From Anaerolineae bacterium (GTDB taxonomy: Bacteria; Chloroflexota; Anaerolineae; B4-G1; DUEL01): a stretch of 8,852 nucleotides of DNA. Location of the stretch: contig JAOZPF010000098.1 in NCBI GenBank assembly GCA_029932895.1, positions 638-9,489 of the forward strand. The letters run 5' to 3'. A model generated the notes under the pieces. The model searched no databases. It worked only from the letters and a program-made list of their open reading frames with translations, and was not told the origin of the DNA. The translations under genes and the position numbers were made by a program. Position 1 is the first letter of the stretch; each line of letters starts with the position of its first letter. This document shows positions 5,460-8,852 of this stretch, one piece after another.

Positions 5460-5487
5460 TTGCCTCTCTGGGGGGATGAGGTATACT
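5460..5487 (+). promoter_or_regulatory. Probable sigma-70 promoter of the large regulator
   Basis: TTGCCT (5460-5465) and TATACT (5482-5487) are spaced by 16 bp, predicting a start near 5494. The -10 is one base from consensus; the -35 is weaker. A cluster of short G/C-rich inverted motifs lies just ahead: CCCCTGGGG at 5434-5442 and AGAGG/CCTCT arms at about 5443-5460. These could be activator or repressor contacts, but no family can be named. The promoter places the gene's start at ATG 5541 rather than at the in-frame TTG 5451. Confidence 0.5.
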
Positions 5488-5540
5488 GTTTTAGTAACCC
5501 CGTTTTACATCTAGGCAAGTGGCCGCTGGGGGCCTTGGTC

Positions 5541-8500
5541 ATGCAGGTGGGACTTGTACGCTCCAAGCTGATGATACCATCACCGACCGGTTTGTTGCAC
5601 CGGCCGCGTGTGTGTGATGTCATTGAGCAGGGCCTGGAGTGCAAGCTGACTCTCGTCACCGGACCGCCTGGCTATGGCAAGACGGCGGCGCTGATAGATT
5701 TTGCGCGGCACAGCCCTGTGCCGGTATGCTGGTACACCGCCGATGAACGTGACCGTGACCTGGGTATGTTCGTCGCCTATCTGGTCGGTGCCATCGCTGA
5801 GAGCTTTGCCGACTTTGGTGAACGGACGAGGACCAGGTTGGCTTCCTCTACCGACGAACTATTTCACAATCCGGCCGCCATCGCCGACGAACTGGTCAAC
5901 GAGATCGTCGAGATCGACAAGCCGTTTGCCATCGTCGTGGACAATTATGAGCTTCTCGACGGCGGCCTGGGGATCCGTGCTTTTGTCCACCGGTTGCTCC
6001 GCATCCTCCCCGCCAATTGTCATCTGATGTTGGGCAGCCGCACGCTCCCCGATGTCCCCATCACCTGGTTGGTAGCCAAGCGTCAGTTAGTCGGCCTGAC
6101 CGCTCGCGACCTCGGTTTCCGGTCCTCCGAGATCAAGCGACTCCTGGCACAGATGCAAATCGAGGTTTCCGACAGCCAGGCCGAGGCGGTGGTCGACAAC
6201 TCGGAGGGGTGGGTGACAGGTGCTCTGTTGCTGGCCGACCTGGTGCGCGATGAGGGAGAGGCTCTGTTCACCAAGGGCAAGGCCACGGTGGAAACGTACC
6301 GCTACTTTGCCCGCGAGGTGTTGGAGCGGCAGCCGCCTGATGTCCAGCGTTTCTTGCGCACGTCGGCCGTGCTACGGGAGATGTCGCCGTGGATGTGCCG
6401 CCAGGTGCTTCGTATCCAGAACCCGCGCGGGCTGTTGGCGGAGGTAGAGCGTCGCAACCTCTTTATCACTCGTTTTGGGGAGGGAGGGGCGGCGACCTAT
6501 CGCTACCACAGCCTGTTCCGCGATTTTCTCCACGAACAGTTGCAGCGCCGAGAGCCGGCTCTCGGCATCGAGCTGCACTTGCGCGCTGCCCGTCACTTTG
6601 AGCAGGAGGGCGATATAGACGAGGCGGTCTATCACTACCTGGCTGCGGAAGCCCATGACGAGGCCGTGGTATTGATGGAGCGGGTGGCGATGGAGTGGTT
6701 CACCAGGGGGCGGATTGGTTCACTCCTCTCTTGGGCCAGCAGTTTGCCAGAGGGATTGAGATCACGCGCGCCGCGCTTGTTCCTGTATCAGAGCCGAGTC
6801 CTCACCGACCGGGGGGAGTATCAAGAGGCGCAGCGGGCGCTGGTCGAGGCGGAGGCTGGCTTCCAGGCGCGGCGGGACACGGTCAGTCTGGCCAAAGTGC
6901 ACACTCAACGGGCGACGCTGGCGCTGTTCGATGGCCGTTACGATGATGCGATGAATGAGGCGCGGGTAGCTCTGGGCATGCTCGGCGCCGAGAATGTCAT
7001 GGAGCGAGCTGGTGCGCAGCGTCATATCGGCAGGGCCTGCATTGGGTTGGGCCATCTGGACGAGGGGATTGCCGAGTTGCAGAGTGCACTCGTGCTCTAC
7101 CGCCAGGTTGGCAGCCCGTACGATGTCGTGAACTTGCTACAGGACCTCGTGCTGGCGCTTACCGCGCAGGGCGACCTCGAGCAGGCGATGGCTTACCTGG
7201 GTGAAGCGCTGCCCTTGTGCCGGCGGTTGGATGCACCGGCATTGCTGGCCGGAGTGCTCAACAATCTGGGATACCTCCACTACCTGCGCGCCGAGTATCG
7301 CGAGGCACTGGCGTTGTATGAGGAAGGGCTGATGGTTGCGCGACGTGGCGATATCCCATGGCTGCAAGCCAATATCCTCGCCGGAATGGGCGACCTCTAC
7401 CGCGATGTTGGGGATTTCGAACGAGCCGAGCCTTTCTACGACGCCAGCTTGCGAGCGGCGCAGGCAAGCCGGCCCCGCTCGGTGATCTATGTCCTCACCG
7501 CCTGGTCGAATCTCTGTCGCTGGCGAGGGGAGGGTGCACGTGCCCGTGCCTTGTTGGAGAAGGCGCGGAGGCTGGTTCAGGAGAAGGGATTGGGTTTCGA
7601 AGAGCGTGTGCTGCTCGACATGGCCGAGGGGATCACACTGGCCGAAGACGGTCACCCCGAGGAAGGCGTTCAGCTCCTGCGGGACACAGTCCGTGCCCTG
7701 GAGCAGCGGCAAGCGGGCCGTGATCTGGCGCAGGCTCGTTTTCTTTTGGCCAAGGGCTACCTGCTTGCTGGCGACCGGTCGCGGGCCGTCGTCGAGCTGA
7801 GTCGGGCCGTGGAGCTCGCAGGCAAATTGGGATTACAGTTCGTTGCGGCCGAGGGGCGGTATGCCAGGCCGCTCCTCGAGGCCGGCAGCGCGGCCGGCCT
7901 GGCTGCATGCCGCGAGATCGCCGAGCGAGGGCGGCAGATCGTCGTTTCCTGGGAAGAATCCGCTCCGGAACCATCGGGCGGGAGAGAGGCCTGTCGCCTG
8001 GAGGTATATGCTTTCGGGGAAGCTCGTGTCGTCCGCGACGGACATGTGGTCACACCATCAGAGTGGCGGGCCGCCACTGCGCGGGAGCTTTTTTACTACA
8101 TTCTCGTCAACGGGCCGCTGGGGCGCGACGCTATCGGGGCCGAATTTTGGCCCGAACTGACGACCAGGGGAGTGAAGGACAACTTTCACAACGCGCTGTA
8201 TCGGGTGCGTCGTGCTCTTGGCACTGATGTTGTCGTGTCCGCAGAGGGGCGGTATCGGTTGGGAGATGTCGATTACTGGTTCGACGTCGAGGAGTTTGAA
8301 ACCCTGGTCGAGAGGGCACGGCTCTTGCCGCCTCAAGATTGGCAGGCGCAGGAGCTGTGGAACCGTGCGCTAGCGCTCTATCGGGGTGATTTCCTGACCG
8401 AGGCGGAGCGGCCATGGGTTGTCCCCAAGCGGGAGACGCTCCGCGATATGTACGTCACGGCGTTGGTGGGGATGGGGGAATGCCACGAAGCGCGCGGCTG

Positions 8501-8714
8501 GTACAAGCGGGCGCTGGATGTCGCCAAACTGCGTGAGGATATTCACCGCCGTATTATGAGTTGCTATGCCAACGCGGGGCGACGGGCGGAGGCACTTGCC
8601 CAGTATGATCGTTGCCGTGAGGCATTACGGCGGGACCTCGGCGTCGAGCCGTCGACCGAAACGACCGAGCTCTACCGGCAGATCGCGGACCGGAGCCCGG
8701 ACCAGGGTAGCTAA
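5541..8714 (+). CDS. MalT-type STAND ATPase/TPR transcriptional regulator with C-terminal SARP winged helix and BTAD domain
   Basis: A 1057-residue multidomain regulator, cytoplasmic, with no signal or membrane segment. The N-terminus, VRSKLMIPSPTGLLHRPRV (6-24), is the usual opening of MalT/LuxR-type STAND ATPases. It is followed by Walker A GPPGYGKT (41-48), the Walker B-like IVVDNYELLDG (131-141; D134, with Asn where a second Asp is common), LMLGSRTLPDVPI (162-174) and EGWVTGALLLAD (222-233). Residues about 370-810 are helical TPR-type repeats, for example YLHYLRAEYREALALYEEGL and MGDLYRDVGDFERAEPFYDA, the likely ligand or partner sensor. MalT normally ends in a LuxR helix-turn-helix; here an OmpR/SARP-type winged helix (about 818-905, with NFHNALYRVRRALG) and a BTAD domain (about 914-1048, with DLGVEPSTET) take its place. 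It is probably an ATP-dependent, signal-activated transcription activator of unknown target. ATG 5541 fits the family N-terminus and the promoter at 5460-5487, but no clear Shine-Dalgarno precedes it. A strong terminator follows, so it appears monocistronic. Confidence 0.9.
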   Translation: MQVGLVRSKLMIPSPTGLLHRPRVCDVIEQGLECKLTLVTGPPGYGKTAALIDFARHSPVPVCWYTADERDRDLGMFVAYLVGAIAESFADFGERTRTRLASSTDELFHNPAAIADELVNEIVEIDKPFAIVVDNYELLDGGLGIRAFVHRLLRILPANCHLMLGSRTLPDVPITWLVAKRQLVGLTARDLGFRSSEIKRLLAQMQIEVSDSQAEAVVDNSEGWVTGALLLADLVRDEGEALFTKGKATVETYRYFAREVLERQPPDVQRFLRTSAVLREMSPWMCRQVLRIQNPRGLLAEVERRNLFITRFGEGGAATYRYHSLFRDFLHEQLQRREPALGIELHLRAARHFEQEGDIDEAVYHYLAAEAHDEAVVLMERVAMEWFTRGRIGSLLSWASSLPEGLRSRAPRLFLYQSRVLTDRGEYQEAQRALVEAEAGFQARRDTVSLAKVHTQRATLALFDGRYDDAMNEARVALGMLGAENVMERAGAQRHIGRACIGLGHLDEGIAELQSALVLYRQVGSPYDVVNLLQDLVLALTAQGDLEQAMAYLGEALPLCRRLDAPALLAGVLNNLGYLHYLRAEYREALALYEEGLMVARRGDIPWLQANILAGMGDLYRDVGDFERAEPFYDASLRAAQASRPRSVIYVLTAWSNLCRWRGEGARARALLEKARRLVQEKGLGFEERVLLDMAEGITLAEDGHPEEGVQLLRDTVRALEQRQAGRDLAQARFLLAKGYLLAGDRSRAVVELSRAVELAGKLGLQFVAAEGRYARPLLEAGSAAGLAACREIAERGRQIVVSWEESAPEPSGGREACRLEVYAFGEARVVRDGHVVTPSEWRAATARELFYYILVNGPLGRDAIGAEFWPELTTRGVKDNFHNALYRVRRALGTDVVVSAEGRYRLGDVDYWFDVEEFETLVERARLLPPQDWQAQELWNRALALYRGDFLTEAERPWVVPKRETLRDMYVTALVGMGECHEARGWYKRALDVAKLREDIHRRIMSCYANAGRRAEALAQYDRCREALRRDLGVEPSTETTELYRQIADRSPDQGS

Positions 8715-8741
8715 TTTCTCCTTTTTCCCGATTTTCCCCCG

Positions 8742-8767
8742 AAAAGCCGCCAAAAAGCGGCTTTTTT
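8742..8767 (+). terminator. Intrinsic terminator after the large regulator
   Basis: AAAAGCCGC (8742-8750) and GCGGCTTTT (8757-8765) form a perfect nine-base-pair stem with a six-base loop (CAAAAA), and the T run continues to 8767. This is a textbook rho-independent terminator, 27 bases after the regulator's TAA at 8712-8714. Confidence 0.9.
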
Positions 8768-8773
8768 GCTTCC

Positions 8774-8793
8774 ATGCTCATCGCTATGCTCAT
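8774..8793 (+). repeat. Short direct repeat ATGCTCAT x2 ahead of the next gene
   Basis: ATGCTCAT occurs at 8774-8781 and again at 8786-8793, a 12-base period, with a shorter ATGCT at 8805-8809. Position between a terminator and the next start suggests a promoter or operator region, but no sigma-70 promoter could be assigned with confidence. A weak -10 candidate is TATGCT at 8804-8809. Confidence 0.4.
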
Positions 8794-8795
8794 AG

Positions 8796-8808
8796 GCATA
8801 TGTTATGC
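8796..8808. repeat. Small perfect inverted repeat (GCATA-TGT-TATGC)
   Basis: GCATA (8796-8800) and TATGC (8804-8808) are inverted copies around TGT, about 36 bases before the last start codon in the window. It may be a regulator binding site or part of the promoter of that gene. It is short enough to arise by chance. Confidence 0.3.
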
Positions 8809-8844
8809 TGTAATCAAATTGGTCCCGGTATAGGAGGATAAGCG

Positions 8845-8852
8845 ATGGGAAG
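8845..8852 (+). CDS. Start of a downstream gene, cut by the right edge
   Basis: ATG at 8845 follows a perfect AGGAGG (8832-8837) with 7 bp spacing. Only the codons for Met-Gly and part of a third are inside the window, so the product cannot be named. The strong ribosome-binding site and the terminator upstream make a real start likely. Confidence 0.55.

Noticed and set aside
5451..5540. 30-codon N-terminal extension of the large regulator
   Set aside because: The predicted promoter lies inside it, and family N-terminal homology begins just after ATG 5541.

Overview
The window is GC-rich bacterial DNA. It looks like chromosome of a Chloroflexota-type organism, perhaps a member of the Anaerolineae known mainly from metagenomes. 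This is inferred from gene content, not from a marker gene: a Hanks-type kinase that appears to run into a PQQ-like propeller, a MalT-type ATPase/TPR regulator ending in a SARP/BTAD module, a DUF3795 gene and a DUF523 gene. No RNA gene, insertion sequence, CRISPR array or phage gene was seen.

Layout. (1) Positions 1-1082, minus strand: a Ser/Thr kinase cut by the left window edge. (2) Positions 1083-1282: a divergent promoter region with two near-consensus sigma-70 promoters. The rightward one carries a perfect 9-5-9 inverted repeat over its -10 and start site. (3) Positions 1283-4888, plus strand: a compact five-gene operon of a Fur-family metal regulator, a lipoprotein metal-binding protein, an ABC ATPase, a membrane permease and a DUF523 (TudS-like) protein. 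Gaps are 0-13 bp and one stop/start pair overlaps. (4) Positions 4901-5243, minus strand: a DUF3795 gene that looks broken by an in-frame TGA, a late frameshift and lost cysteines. Its promoter is intact and has a Gram-positive-type LexA (SOS) box at the start site. (5) Positions 5244-5540: 297 bp without a gene, holding the promoters of genes (4) and (6). (6) Positions 5541-8714, plus strand: a 1057-residue ATPase/TPR/SARP regulator, followed by a strong intrinsic terminator. (7) Positions 8768-8852: short repeats, a perfect Shine-Dalgarno and the first codons of another gene.

How the genes fit together. Genes 1283-4414 form a classical self-regulated Zn/Mn uptake system. The Fur-family repressor probably binds the palindrome at 1245-1267 when metal-loaded, shutting off itself and the importer. 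The binding protein captures the metal outside the membrane, the permease passes it in and the ATPase powers the step. The DUF523 gene is the unexpected last member. Its three conserved cysteines match those that hold a [4Fe-4S] cluster in the characterised family member TudS, so it may couple sulfur or Fe-S chemistry to metal status. The flanking kinase and large regulator are separate signalling genes with their own promoters.
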